Assembly (NCBI GenBank): GCA_958450325.1
Contig: OY288245.1
Coordinates: forward strand, 64,405,441-64,469,440
Length of the DNA: 64,000 nt
Source of the DNA: Agrostemma githago
Lineage: Eukaryota > Streptophyta > Magnoliopsida > Caryophyllales > Caryophyllaceae
Reading direction: 5' to 3'
Positions within the stretch are counted from its first letter, which is position 1. Every line of letters starts with the position of its first letter. The notes beneath the pieces are model-generated. The model did no database searches, was not told the DNA's origin, and saw only the letters and a program-made list of their open reading frames with translations. This document shows positions 24,997-36,073 of the stretch, in pieces. Both the position numbers and the translations under genes were made by a program.

Positions 24997-26819
24997 TACC
25001 AGTCAAACGACGACGATTTGGGTCGCCCAAGACACAGTTCCTTGAAATCCGCTTTGCCTTTTGGTCCGAAGGCTGTCTTGTTCGGTACAACCATCACGGT
25101 GTTGATAATCTGCTCAAAGAAATTCTTCTCAATATGCATAACATCAAGGTTGTGTCTGATAAGCAGAGTGTGCCAGTACGGAAGTTCCCAGAATATGCTC
25201 TACTTCCACCAACCTTCCTTCTTTTCCTTCAATTTTTTTCAACTGTTGGTGGGTAGCGTATACTATTGTAGGGTACTTCTGCACATCTGTCCATATCTCA
25301 TCGCCTGTTAACCGTTTACATGCGATCCTAGTTTCATCGGGTTGTTTCTTCAGGAAACTCTTACAGTTATGCCTAAATGGATGGTCGGAAGGTAGAAATT
25401 GCCTGTGACAGTCAAACCAAGATACCTTTCCGCTATTTTTAAGCCAAATGGATTTTTGATCATTCGCTTGACAGTAAGGACAAGCACGGTAACCCGTTGT
25501 ACTCCAACCAGACAACATCCCGTAAGCTGGGAAGTCGTTGATGGTCCACATTAGTGCAACCCGTAAATTGAAACTAGTTTTTCTCGACACATCGTACGTG
25601 TAAAGCCCATTATCCCACAAACTTTTTAACTCTTCAACAAGTGGTTGGAGATACACGTCCATATTGGCTTCGGGTTCTTAGGGCCAAGAACAATAAGTGA
25701 CATGAGCATAAATTGTCTCTTATTGCATAACCACGGCGGTAGGTTGTACGGTGTCAAAATAACCGGCCAACATGAGTACGACTTGCCGAACTGCCCGTAG
25801 GGTGAGAAACCATCTGTGCACAAACCCAAACGTACGTTGCGCGGCTCTTTCGCGAACTCGGGATGTTTGATATCAAATGTCTTCCAAGCTTCACCGTCGC
25901 TAGGGTGTGTCATCATACCACTAACTCTGATTTTGGAGTTACTGTGGTGCCAACTCATCTCGCCCGCAATTTTCTTTGTCGCATACAGTCTTTGCAGCCT
26001 CGGACCTACTGGGAAGTAAGTCAAAACCTTAGTTGGTACTCTCTTCCCCCTAGTATTTTTTGTTCGACTCTTGTACCTCCCGGATCCACATTTCCCACAC
26101 GCGTCGAGGTCCGAATCTCCCTTCCAGAACAGCATGCATCCATTCGGACACGAGTCTATCTTTTCATGGGGGAGTTGGAGGCCCTTCAACAAATTTTTAA
26201 CCTCGTAGAAATTATTTGCCATGACATTCTCCTTAGTGCCTCGTAGAAGGTCAATTAGCAGTTGGATCCAACCGTCTAAATGTCTTAAGGCCATGTTGCT
26301 CTCGCACTTCAAAGTCAGCATCCTTGAAGCGACTTGCAACAGACTCATATCGCACCCGCTGAAAACTGGGAGTTCAGCATTTTTTAGCATTTCGAAAAAG
26401 GAAAGGACTTGTGGGTAGGGTTCATGTTGTACTTCTTCGTCGCTTAAGTTATCTGGGTTACGTTCCTCCTCCATGATGTCCTCAACCGTCGTACGCAATG
26501 CGTCCTCTACGAAGTCCCGGTACGGATTTTCGCGAACAGGTTCTTGCGGGCGACTACTTTCATTTTCACCATGATACGTCCACACGTAGTAGTTGTCAAC
26601 AAAACCGTGCTTGTATAGATGCTGTTTGACATCTACTTCATGTTTTAAGGCACGATTTTGACATTTTCTACATGGGCACCTAAGCTGCTCGCTGGTGTAG
26701 TGGGGGTTATTATCTAAGGAAAACTTGATGAACTCCTCCACACCGTCTCTAAATTCTATTTTCGGTCGCTTATTGTCGGCCAGTCTCTCGTACATCCAAC
26801 TCCGTTCTACTCTATTCAT
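24997..26819 (-). pseudogene. tnp2-type CACTA transposase (N-terminal and central part)
   Basis: It opens with a transposase-associated domain (MNRVERSWMYERLADN, then CPCRKCQNR with clustered cysteines at about residues 48-55). It continues into the tnp2 family core: CPNGCMLFWKGD, CGKCGSGRYKS, RNVRLGLCTDGFSPYG, then NDFPAYGMLSGWSTTG and ACPYCQ. Tnp2 is the catalytic transposase of En/Spm elements. A one-base deletion near 25660 breaks the frame after GPKNPK, and another frame change near 25195-25210 precedes LPYWHTLLIRHNLDVMH. The 3' end is lost at the copia junction. The start at 26819 is the natural ATG just before the domain. Confidence 0.85.
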
Positions 26820-27399
26820 TCTATATGGATTGAACTATGATTGATTAGGGTATGTAGACATGAACAAAATGGCGTGGGGAAAGAAGTCAACAACATGGAA
26901 TTTGAAGAAAAGTTCGCGAATTTCACCATAAGTTGGAACTCTCACAACCATCAATTTAAAAACGATTCATCACCGGGGACCTTATTACTCCAACCTAAAC
27001 CCATTCTTGTGCGTTCCATGTAACTGATAAACACGAAATTGTGTAATGTTGATAAGAGAAAAATTCGGCAGCAATTCGCCTCAGTTCTCCAAAAGCACAA
27101 TGTGGAATATATGAAAACTCCACATATGCAATCGAAGAACATTGAGGGAATTGTCACCAAATTTTGCTCTTACCAACACAACACAATTTCATGTTTACCA
27201 CCTAAGTGACATGAAAGGCACAAGATCAGTCCCAAAACGGGGACTGTCCAAGAATTACTCCTAATGAGTAACTCTTGAACGGGCACTAGGTAGGTTTGAG
27301 TAGATTTCAAACAATGCTCATGCACAGTACACAACGAAAACAAATAACAACAGCAATCATATCTCAACACAGTAATCCAAAACATTAATACTTACTATA

Positions 27400-27452
27400 A
27401 TTACAACCATTAACTAGTAATAGTAATAGTAGTAAAAGTAGAAGTAGTAAAT

Positions 27453-27494
<42 letters not shown>

Positions 27495-28330
27495 AAAATT
27501 AGTAGTATTAGTATAGAAGTAGTAGTAATAGTTTAGTAGTAGTAATAGTAGTGGAAAATTAGTAGTAGAAGTATAGTAGTAGTAGTAGTAATAGTAGTGG
27601 AAAATTAGTAGTAGAAGTAGTGGATAATTAGTAGTAGTAGTAGTAGTAGTAGTAAAAGTAGAAAATTAGTAGTAGTAGTAGTAGTAGTAGAAAATTAGTA
27701 GTAGTGGTAGTAGTAGAAGTAGAAGTAGGAAATTAGTAGTAGTAGTAGTAGTAGTAGTAGTAGAAAATTAGTATTAGTGGTAGTAGTAGAAAATTAGTAG
27801 TAGTGGTAGTAGTAAAAGTAGAAGTAGGAAATTAGTAGTAGTAGTAGAAAATTAGTATTAGTGGTAGTGGTAGAAAATTAGTAGTAGTGGTAGTAGTAAA
27901 AGTAGAAGTAGGAAATTAGTAGTAGTAGTAGTAGTAGAAAATTAGTATTAGTAATAGATTAGTAGTTGTGAAGTAGAAGAAGATTGGTAGTTGTGTAGTA
28001 GTATAGTAGAATAGTAGTAAATTAGTAAAGTATTAGCTAGATTAGTAGTAGTAGTGTAAGTAGATTTGTTGTACTAGATTAGTAGTAGTATTAGTAGTAC
28101 ATAGTATTAGTAGTAGGTTATTAGTATTAGTAATATTAGTAGTAGCATTAGTAGTAGTAATGAAGTATTTTAATGTAATATTAGTAGTAGATTAGTAATA
28201 CTACTACTAGCACTACTAATGTAGTACTACTAACACTACTAATTAATCTACTACTAATACTACTACCCATCTATCTCAACAAATCTAATTCATTATACTA
28301 GTACATACTACTACTACTACTAATCTAATA
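27400..28330. repeat. TAG/CTA trinucleotide microsatellite that switches strand
   Basis: From about 27400 to 28198 the plus strand is a degenerate (TAG)n array with interspersed gaaaattagtag units. At about 28199 it changes abruptly to its complement, (CTA)n, which continues to about 28325. The two parts are therefore inverted relative to each other. It lies in the 5' non-coding part of CACTA element 1. Confidence 0.85.
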
Positions 28331-28825
28331 ACACAATTTCTAACCTAATACAATAATCACTAATACCTAATTAACATACTAACTAACCTAATTGACATAC
28401 TACAATTACCGTCTAACAATAAAACGAAATCTAACCTAATTCACATACTAATTAACCTAATTCACATACTAATTAACCTAATTAATATACTAATTAACCT
28501 AATTAATATACTAATTAACGTAATTAACCTAATTACTAAACTAACTAACCTAATTAACATAATCACCCTACAATCTAATTAACTAATTAACCATACATAA
28601 TCACCATAATTTTTAAACTAATTATTAATCTAACTTAATCAAAAAAGTTTAGTAACAAAACCTAACATACTAACTAACAATTAATCTAATTAATTGAACT
28701 AATTGAGTAAAAATTAAACAATAAATAGTAAACTAACAATTAAACAGTAAATTAATTGAACTAATTAAATAAAATTAAACTAATCAAAACATTAAACTAA
28801 TTGAACTAACAGTAAACAGTGACCA
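28331..28825. repeat. AT-rich degenerate repeat (ctaattaacctaattaa)
   Basis: Short units of the form aacctaattaacatacta recur many times between about 28335 and 28640, then decay into AT-rich sequence. Read on the minus strand this lies just downstream of the GC-rich leader and may be the first intron of the transposase transcript. Confidence 0.6.
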
Positions 28826-29220
28826 TACCTGAGTCGGGTTAGAGTTTTTCGGGGCTGGGTCGGGATGTTGCACGCCGGGGGTTCGGGTTAGCCGGGGGTT
28901 CGCCGGAGTTTTAGTCGCGCCGGCAGGGTAGGTTTCGTGGACGGGGTCGGTTCGGCGGGGGTTCGGGAACAGGGTCGGTTCGTCGGGGGGTTCGTGGGGT
29001 TCGCTTCGCCGATGGTTGGGGGTTGGGTTCGCCGGAAATGGGTAGGGGAAACCTAGGGGGTTCTGCGCGCCGGAAATGGGTTGTGGTGCGCCGGAAATGG
29101 GCTGTGCGTGCCGGATCTGGGTTGTGCGCCAGAGGAAAGTCGCCGGAGATGGGTGGGGGTGGTGCGCGTTCGGGGTTGGGGATTGGGGTTCGCCGGTTTC
29201 GATTTTAGAGAGATAATGGG
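28826..29220 (-). other. GC-rich leader of CACTA element 1 with splice donor
   Basis: This block is sharply GC-rich in an AT-rich element. On the minus strand it starts with ctctctaaaatcgaaaccgg, typical of a plant 5' untranslated leader, and ends CTCAG|GTATGG at about 28826, a consensus splice donor. Repeats of a CGCCGGAAATGGG-like unit occur within it (29030-29140). I infer a non-coding first exon of the tnp2 transcript. The plus-strand frames here are repeat artefacts. Confidence 0.5.
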
Positions 29221-29263
29221 GTTGGGTTATTGTGTCTGTATGTTGGGTTTTTTTTTAACATAT

Positions 29264-30012
29264 GTTGCGTCGGATTAGCCGACGCAACCAGACGCAATAT
29301 TAAAATTTGCGTCGGCTAATCCGATGCAACGCATTTAATTCTGTTTTTTTTTATTTCAACAAACGCTGCATCGGATTAGCCGACGCAACCAGACGCAATA
29401 TTCAACTTTGCGTCGGCTAATCCGATGCAAAGCTATTAATTCTGTTGACTTATTTTTCTATTTTGACGCATCCTGCATCGGATTAGCCGACGCAATCTGA
29501 CGCAATAATAAACTTTGCGTCGGCTAATCCGATGCAACGCTATTAATTCTGGTTTTTATTTTATTTCAACACACGCTGCATCGGATTAGCCGACGCAATC
29601 AGACGCAATATTCAACTTTGCGTCGGCTAATCCGATGCAACGCTATTAATTCTGTTTTTTTTTTATTTGAACACACGCTGCATCGGATTAGCCGACGCAA
29701 ATTTTAATATTGCGTCTGATTGCGTCGGCTAATTCGATGCAAAAGCTTTTAATTCTGTTGACTGGGATTTTTTAGTCAACAACTTTTGCATGGGATTAGC
29801 CGACGCAAATATTTTCATTTGGATCGGCTTGCGTCGGTTATTCCCACGCAAACTTCTTCACATAGTGGCGCCAACCAAAAATTATTGGCGCCTACTTTAT
29901 GGAGTCGGATAGCGTCGGTTAGTCCCACGCAATATATTTGCATCGGATTAACCGACGCAAACCGACACAGTTATGCCATTTGCGTCGGATATTAAATCCG
30001 ACGCAATATTTT
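29264..30012. repeat. subterminal palindromic repeats of CACTA element 1
   Basis: The palindrome TTGCGTCGGATTAGCCGACG and close variants recur about every 60-90 bases, in both orientations, up to the element end. CACTA elements carry such subterminal repeats as binding sites for their DNA-binding TnpA-type protein. Confidence 0.8.
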
Positions 30013-30041
30013 CGACGCTATTTCAGCTGTTTTTAGTAGTG

Positions 30042-31415
30042 TCCATGAACACGTGGCAGTCGTGACTCTTCAAGCCTTGGAGCTTCAGGTTCTTAATGTC
30101 TACACATCGACTAAAATCGGATCCATACCCATCAGGGAACTTCAGTTTCCCTACCCACTCTAACACGGCCTTTCTCTGAGCCTTATCAAGGCTAAACAAG
30201 GCCCTAGGCTTGGACCCATCCCGCTTGATCTGCAGTTTCGGATGGTCACAAATTTTTTTCAAATCTTTTCGGGATCCTACGGTGTCACATGTCTTACCCT
30301 CTACATCCATGACGGTGTGAATCAGTTGCTCAAGAAATTCTTCTCAATATGCATCACGTCCAGATTATGTCGGAGTAATAAAGTACTCCAATATGGAAGG
30401 TCGAAGAAGATGCTTCTTTTAAACCAACCATTTTTTAATTTCTTAGGATCTTTGAACTCTTGATTGTTCCCGTCAACAGTAGATGGGAACTCTAAAATTA
30501 CCTCCCAAATCTCATCTCCTTGGAGATGAATCGGTGCCTCATCTAGCACCACCTCACGCACCCATCTTGAAAGCTCTCTTATTCTTCCTGTACATGTGAC
30601 CCTCGGGTAGAAACTGTCTATGACAGTCAAACCAACTAATTTTTCTTGAATTACTTAGGTAGAATGCTTTACTTTCACTCATGCAACAAGGACACGCTTT
30701 TTGGCCCGCCGTAGACCAACCACTCAACATACCATACGTAGGGAAATCGTTTATAGCCCACAAAAGCAATGCTCTAAGCTGGAATTTTTGTTTCAACGAC
30801 ACATTATATGTCTCCACCCCTACTTCCCACAAGTGTTTCAATTCCTCTATCACTGGTTGTAAGTAAACATCCAAGTGGTTTTTTGGATTTTTGGGGCCGA
30901 GAACAATGAGAGAAAGGAAGATGAACGATGGTTTCAGAAAAGCCATGGGGGTAAGTTGTACGGTGTGACCATGACAGGCCAGCATGAGTATGACTTACCG
31001 AACTGACCGAAAGGGGCGAACCCATCGGTACACAACCCAAGTCTCACGTTACGGGGTTCCTCAGCAAATTCAGGGTAAATCCTATCAAAGTGTTTCCACT
31101 ACTCCTCCCCGTCACTAGTATGACACATCTTCCCTTCTACACGAGTTTCTTCTTTATGCCACCTCATTTGTTCGGCAATGGTTCTGGTTGCATATAATTT
31201 TTGAAGTCTAGGGGCGATAGGAAAGTAGGTAAGTCGACTAAGTGGTATAGGTTTTTTATGCCTCGCAACACTCTTTCCCTTCCTACCCCTCAAAAAAATA
31301 TTCTCATCTACACTTTTGTATCTACCCTTCCCACATATCTTACATTCCTCAAGCACGACATCGTCCTTCCAAAAAAGCATACATCCATCGGGACAAGCAT
31401 CGATCTTTTGATGCG
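30042..31415 (-). pseudogene. tnp2-type transposase fragment of CACTA element 2
   Basis: Minus-strand blocks match the tnp2 family in order: HQKIDACPDGCMLFWKDD, CKICGKGRYKS, RLTYFPIAPRLQKLYATR, then NVRLGLCTDGF, CWPVMVTPYNLPPW, LDVYLQPVIEELKHLW, NDFPTYGMLSGWSTAG, RHNLDVMHIEKNF and GLKSHDCHVFM. They are parallel to but diverged from the copy in element 1. Lesions include a TAG near 31099 and frame changes near 30945, 30570 and 30315. The N-terminal domain is missing because the sequence joins the Ptta gene directly near 31415. It ends where element 1 is inserted. Confidence 0.8.
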
Positions 31416-32929
31416 TAAGTTCCCCGTACCGTACACCGTACCGTACACCGCTCCCTTGCCGTACACCGCTCCCTTGCGGTATCCCTCCGCGACTCTGAAC
31501 CAAATCGTGCTCGGGTCCACACCTTCATTCTCGGGTGCTCTAGTGGCCTCCTTATACGATCTCTGAAAGAAAATGAAGTCGTGATTAGGTGGGTTATGTG
31601 AAGAAAAAAAAAAGTAACGAAGTCTTATGTTTTAAACTTACCCAAATGTCCAGATCCTCTGCGTGGCGAATGTTCGACCTTCAGTATTGTCCCCCTTGCT
31701 CTTCGTGTCGAGGAATAGCTTCACCGGCGGAGGGAATTCTCCGGTTTTCTTCTTTACCTGTTGACAGTACACGTAGATTTTTCTTTTATATTTATATTGA
31801 AAACATTAAATAAGAATCCAAAATAAAAATCAAAGGTAAGGAAATACTAACATTCATGGCCCGCTGGTGCTTCGATTGCGACCCACCGTAGTGGGTGCGC
31901 TCAGCTAAGCCCTCTGGGTCCCCTCCCCGCCTCTTGTTCTTTTTCACCTGGACGGATCTTGCAAGAAACTTCGGGTCGGAGCGGGCTGTTCTGAACTGCT
32001 GGATGGCGTCACCTACAATTTATACACTTTGAGATCAATACGTGTTTTGAAGATATATACAACTTCCTATTCAAGTACTAACACTAATTGAGTAATCGAA
32101 CCTCTAAGGTATCTCTGTAACTTCTCGTCGCTTGTCATTTTATACATCATGTCTTTGTATCTGGGCTTCGCGACATCCATGTACCGGTCTCTCGCACACA
32201 CCTCGAGACCCTCGTTGTAGAAGTGTTTAAACTGCAAGATCGTTTGTCGTCATTGTATTAGTAATCTGTAAACAGTAACAGGTAATTAATAAAAATTAGA
32301 AATTGGTGTACCTTGAAGTTGGCAAACCACTTCTCTCGTTGCCACAGAGGCACCTTAGTCCAAGACGTGCAGTACGTAGTTAATTCCTTCATGAAACTGT
32401 TTGTCACGCCTGTTACCACTTCACGAGTACGAAACCTACACCAAAGAGTGAAGTAAGATGATGTCTCACAAAAAAAAAGGAAATACAACGTCTCACCATG
32501 TGTTCTCCGGGCTCATAATAAGGCGTCCGTCGTCTGTATACTGAAGCCCTTGATCCTGTTGTGGTTGTTCTGGTTGCTCCTCGTCGTTCTCCCCTTGGTT
32601 ATCCTCCTCTCGCCGGTTCTCCTCCTGGTCCTCCTGCTGCTGGGACCCCCTGTTCGTGTTGCTGCTCCCACTACCGTAACGCAGTCTGTTGCCCAACGTC
32701 ATATCTGCAGACATATAATAGTAGAAAGTTAGAAATTCACATCATAATATTGAAATAATTTGCCCAAAATAAGTAACGTAAATTACTATGTACGAATAAT
32801 ATAACTTACTAAAACTATACCCTACTAAAAATCATCGTCACTGTCGTTGTCATCTTCCACTTGCCTACTCGAACGTTGTCTCTTATCTAATCTTTCCTCA
32901 TACATCCATTTTCGTTCCTGTCGCTTCAT
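31416..32929 (-). pseudogene. Ptta/Transposase_24-type CACTA gene, multi-exon, fused to tnp2
   Basis: On the minus strand a chain of exons with GT/AG borders can be read: about 32704-32497 (acidic, Q/E-rich), 32435-32312 (VPLWQREKWFANF), 32231-32102 (YNEGLEVCARDRYMDV), 32012-31852 (ARSDPKFLARSVQVKKN), 31757-31642 and 31562 to about 31420. A first exon from the ATG at 32929 (MKRQERKWMYEERLDK) is likely, but its donor is unclear. The W-F-A-N-F and DRYMD-type blocks are those of the plant En/Spm accessory transposase family (Transposase_24), thought to bind element ends. The last exon contains a repeated GVRYG-type unit and then runs into tnp2, so the normal C-terminus is lost. Confidence 0.65.
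31420..31485. repeat. short tandem repeat at the Ptta-tnp2 junction
   Basis: Units of CCGTACACCG(CTCCCTTG) are repeated in tandem, two or more copies of each type, precisely where Ptta sequence gives way to tnp2 sequence. This suggests slippage or a repair-generated duplication at a deletion breakpoint. Confidence 0.65.
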
Positions 32930-33534
32930 TTTTTTATCTAAAAAAATTGGGACAATAACCACATACAAATTATTTTCTCTTAAGTAATTTACTAATAAAT
33001 ACACACTACTCACATATTTTGTAAAATTCTCATTTCACCTAAACATAGTACTATTTGCACCTAATCATCCATAATTACGTTACTAAATCGACATAATTGT
33101 ATTTCAATTCCAATTTCCTAACACATCAAAACAACTCAATTCATTCAACTACGTAACCGCAAACCCTAATTTTATACTAACAATCTACCTATTTCAAATT
33201 GGGGAACCTATTGGGCGATTAACATTCTAACTACACTAAATATTCCGACAACTAATAAATTATCCAACCCAATAAATAATTTATTTAAATCTATAAATAA
33301 TTGAAACTAAACAGAAATTATCCAACCCAATAAACAGAAATTAACAAATAATTAAAACTAAATATAGATAGGTAAACATACCTTAAAGAAAAATGAGAGA
33401 ATTGAAGAAGGAATGAAGAGGAATGGAGGAGGGGTGCGTTTTAGAGAGAAGGGGAAGAGTTTTTAGAGAGATAGAGTGAAATGAGTGAATGAGCCGGGGG
33501 AGGGGGGGTGTTCGTTAATTTAAAAAAATTTCAG

Positions 33535-33800
33535 ACCCTTAGCGACCGAAATCGGTCGCTAAATTCATTAATTAGCGACTGAAATCAGTCGCTAAGTCTC
33601 AGATTTAGCGACTGAAATCGGTCGCTAATTAATGAATTTAGCGACCGATTTCGGTCGCACGTTCATTTATTTAGCGACCGATTTCGGTCGCTGAATTAAT
33701 TTTTTTTTTTTAAAAAAAACCGTCTCCTCGTCCAGCGACTATTATCAGTCGCGGGTTGTACTTTCAGTCGCAAAATTAACTACTGAATTTATCAGTCGCG
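33535..33800. repeat. subterminal repeats of CACTA element 2
   Basis: The unit AGCGACCGAAATCGGTCGCT and variants (tagcgactgaaatcagtcgc) occur about seven times in direct and inverted form just inside the element end. The motif differs completely from that of element 1, so the two elements belong to different families. Confidence 0.8.
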
Positions 33801-33844
33801 CGTGCTTGGTAGCTATATGAAGTATTTCTTGTAGACTTGTAGTG

Positions 33845-35379
33845 AGCAATTTGATCATTCATACACAATTTGATCCACTTGTCATCTCATAATTGCCCCC
33901 CTCCTTTTTCCTTGGTCTTTGTGCCAAAATCGAAGGACAACAATTGACTGGAACAGAGGTAATATATGTTACTATACCTTTTTTTTGTAAAGTAATAAAT
34001 GTGTGTTATTAGAAATTCTAATGAAAATGTTACCTTTTCTGGAATTACGAGCATTCGCTCCAAACATAATGTCCACACTTTATGGCCTGGTATCTGGCCG
34101 ACAAGGTTTATTATTACGATAAATAAGGAAAGCTTGCACGGAAAAAAAATTGATCGAATTACAAGATCACGATGAAAAACTAGTTGAAATATTTTATTTA
34201 TTAACATACCCCTTTAATTGTGAAAAACGCGAGAGCAGGATCGCAGGTTGCGCCTGAAGACCGCAATCGGCGGTCTTGAACTAGACCGCCTCTTCTGTGT
34301 CTTCATTCCAAGCTAGCTTCCCTTTTTCGAGCTTCTTATTCTTCTACTAGATATGTGCCTTCGACTTCAATGTTGTATTCGATACTTGAATCTCACTCTT
34401 GAGTCGTTTTCCTTGCTTCAATGCCTCGGGAAGTCTTGTTGAGCCAAAATCTTCACTTGAAACACATGCTACAAGAGTACTTACAACCCAAATCTTGCAT
34501 AAGCGAGGCTATTACATAAAAAATGGCATAAAATGCGTCGATAACATACAAATGACCAAAATCCAACGAGTCCATCAATTATATTCTAAGTCAATTTGAG
34601 TCGAATAACACCAAAAGTACCACAATATGAGCCTAATTATCATGGTCTAAGTCACTCTCATCACTAACACAGAAGAAATCAAAGTAAGATGACTTGTGAG
34701 GAGAGTGAAGGGTTTCGTTCCACAAAGTGATACGTTTAATCACAGAATCATTAATACCATTAAATTAAAAAAGACTTTGATATTGCGGTTAACAACAGGT
34801 GGAGCACCGTGGTAGTTACTCGTACATAGATTAGGAAGGATACTATAAGACTTGAAGCAAGTTTGTGCAATGACTAATGTTGTGTTAGGACTTAAGACCA
34901 GTGACGATTCACCTTTGTTTATACATTGGCCCAAGGCATCACAATATTTTGCTTACATCTTTGATGTATCTATAGTTTTACAAAGACAAGATTTACGATA
35001 AGATTTTTGTCTCATGTTGACAAATGTACCTAACACAAACTATTTTGTTTACATGTTCGATATTTCTATAGTTTTACGATATAATATATATTGATATTTG
35101 TATAATTTTATTATTTGAATAGTTTGCAAGTTACCCAATATTTTGTAGGTCAAACTGAACCAATTGTTTATAACAAGCTAAGTTAAACGTAAAAGTGACT
35201 ATGATTCACTTACCTTAGCTTATGTATAAGGTTGTATAGTTTTGTGACCTTAATTTTCCAGGAAAAGAAAAAACAATTTACTGAATTAACGGAGGGAGTA
35301 GTAATGTAAATTGTTTTTTCTTTTCCCAGCGGGTAAATTACTGAATTAGTTGTGTAAATTGTTTCATTAACTATTGGTA
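33845..35379. other. intergenic, no supported gene
   Basis: A minus-strand frame of 106 codons (33887-34207) contains a GQIPGHKVWTLC stretch but no domain I can name. It may be a gene fragment. The remainder is AT-rich; a CGGAGGGAGTA MITE end lies near 35290. No RNA gene was seen. Confidence 0.35.
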
Positions 35380-35712
35380 TCTATATATATAATAAAAAGG
35401 CAAGCTTTTATGAATCCCTTTATAACACTCACTTTTGAGTGAATATAATTGTGCCACATCATGAGCCTTCTTTGAACGCCACATGGTGCAACAAATTATC
35501 TCACATTCAACATTTGCTTCTCTTAAACACAAAAAAACATGGACTCTATATCTATCTATACTATATTATAAAAAGTCAATCCTTTTGCATTAGCCTAAAC
35601 TATCTACTACTACTAATCACTCATTTCACTAATTCTAAACCCACCTCATGCCGCCACGTGTCGTATCTCTTCACTATTATCCTAACTCTTCACTGTTACT
35701 ATTACTATCTAC

Positions 35713-35991
35713 CTATCTACGAGTATAATAAAACTCCTTTGCCATCTCTATATATTTAGCTTCCTCAACCTCTTCGCATTCCCGTCTTAAATTGGATGCA
35801 GTAATTCCTGTCTTAAATTGGATGCAATTTAAGTCGTCTTCACCTATTAATAGAACATAGATACGTTCAAATGACTTCTCCCATCTAGTCGCGTTCAAAC
35901 GTCGCTCGACAGAACTCAGCTCAACATATATTCGCCGGCCATCATCCTCCACGATATGTTTCGACTCTTTCGCTTGGTCTATTTCCTCCAA
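35713..35991 (-). CDS. unidentified 92-codon frame in the Helitron, possible captured fragment
   Basis: The translation looks protein-like in composition (DDGRRIYVELSSVERRL, then FERIYVLLIGEDDLN), unlike the surrounding AT-rich DNA, but I cannot assign a family. A 25-bp near-duplicate (cctgtcttaaattggatgca) occurs in it around 35786-35830. Helitrons often carry host gene pieces, so capture is plausible. Expression is unlikely. Confidence 0.3.
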   Translation of the reverse strand: MEEIDQAKESKHIVEDDGRRIYVELSSVERRLNATRWEKSFERIYVLLIGEDDLNCIQFKTGITASNLRRECEEVEEAKYIEMAKEFYYTRR

Positions 35992-36073
35992 ACGAAGTAA
36001 ATATTTTCGTAGAGGTATGCTTATATATCTATACTATAATATCATAAGTAAATAATGAGCATGTAGGCGCACG

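Larger units (their letters stand above)
24997..30041 (-). mobile_element. CACTA (En/Spm) element 1, 3'-truncated, nested in CACTA element 2
   Basis: The right end is the element's 5' terminus. On the minus strand it starts CACTACTAAAAACAGC at 30041, followed by about 740 bp of palindromic subterminal repeats, a GC-rich leader, a microsatellite-rich stretch, then a tnp2-type transposase gene. The gene and element stop at the copia junction near 24997, so the rest of tnp2, any second gene and the 3' terminus are lost. The CACTA terminus at 30041 interrupts the tnp2 frame of element 2, so element 1 is the younger insertion. Confidence 0.8.
30042..33844 (-). mobile_element. CACTA (En/Spm) element 2, 3'-truncated by element 1
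   Basis: The right end at 33844 reads CACTACAAG on the minus strand, followed inside by subterminal repeats of AGCGACTGAAATCGGTCGCT type (33535-33800). The element then carries a multi-exon Ptta/Transposase_24-type gene and a tnp2 fragment. The tnp2 frame is cut at 30042 by the terminus of CACTA element 1. The remaining 3' part of element 2 is not found elsewhere in the window. Confidence 0.8.

Noticed and set aside
29023..29278. Plus-strand frames rich in G, R and W in the GC-rich block
   Set aside because: They follow the repeated CGCCGGAAATGGG-like unit; the minus strand reads better as a transcript leader with a splice donor.
27400..30010. CRISPR-like array from regularly spaced repeats
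   Set aside because: The units are trinucleotide microsatellite and CACTA subterminal palindromes in a plant nuclear context, with no spacer diversity or cas genes.
33887..34207. 106-codon minus-strand frame as a real gene
   Set aside because: No domain, no flanking exon signals and AT-rich ends; left as possible fragment only.
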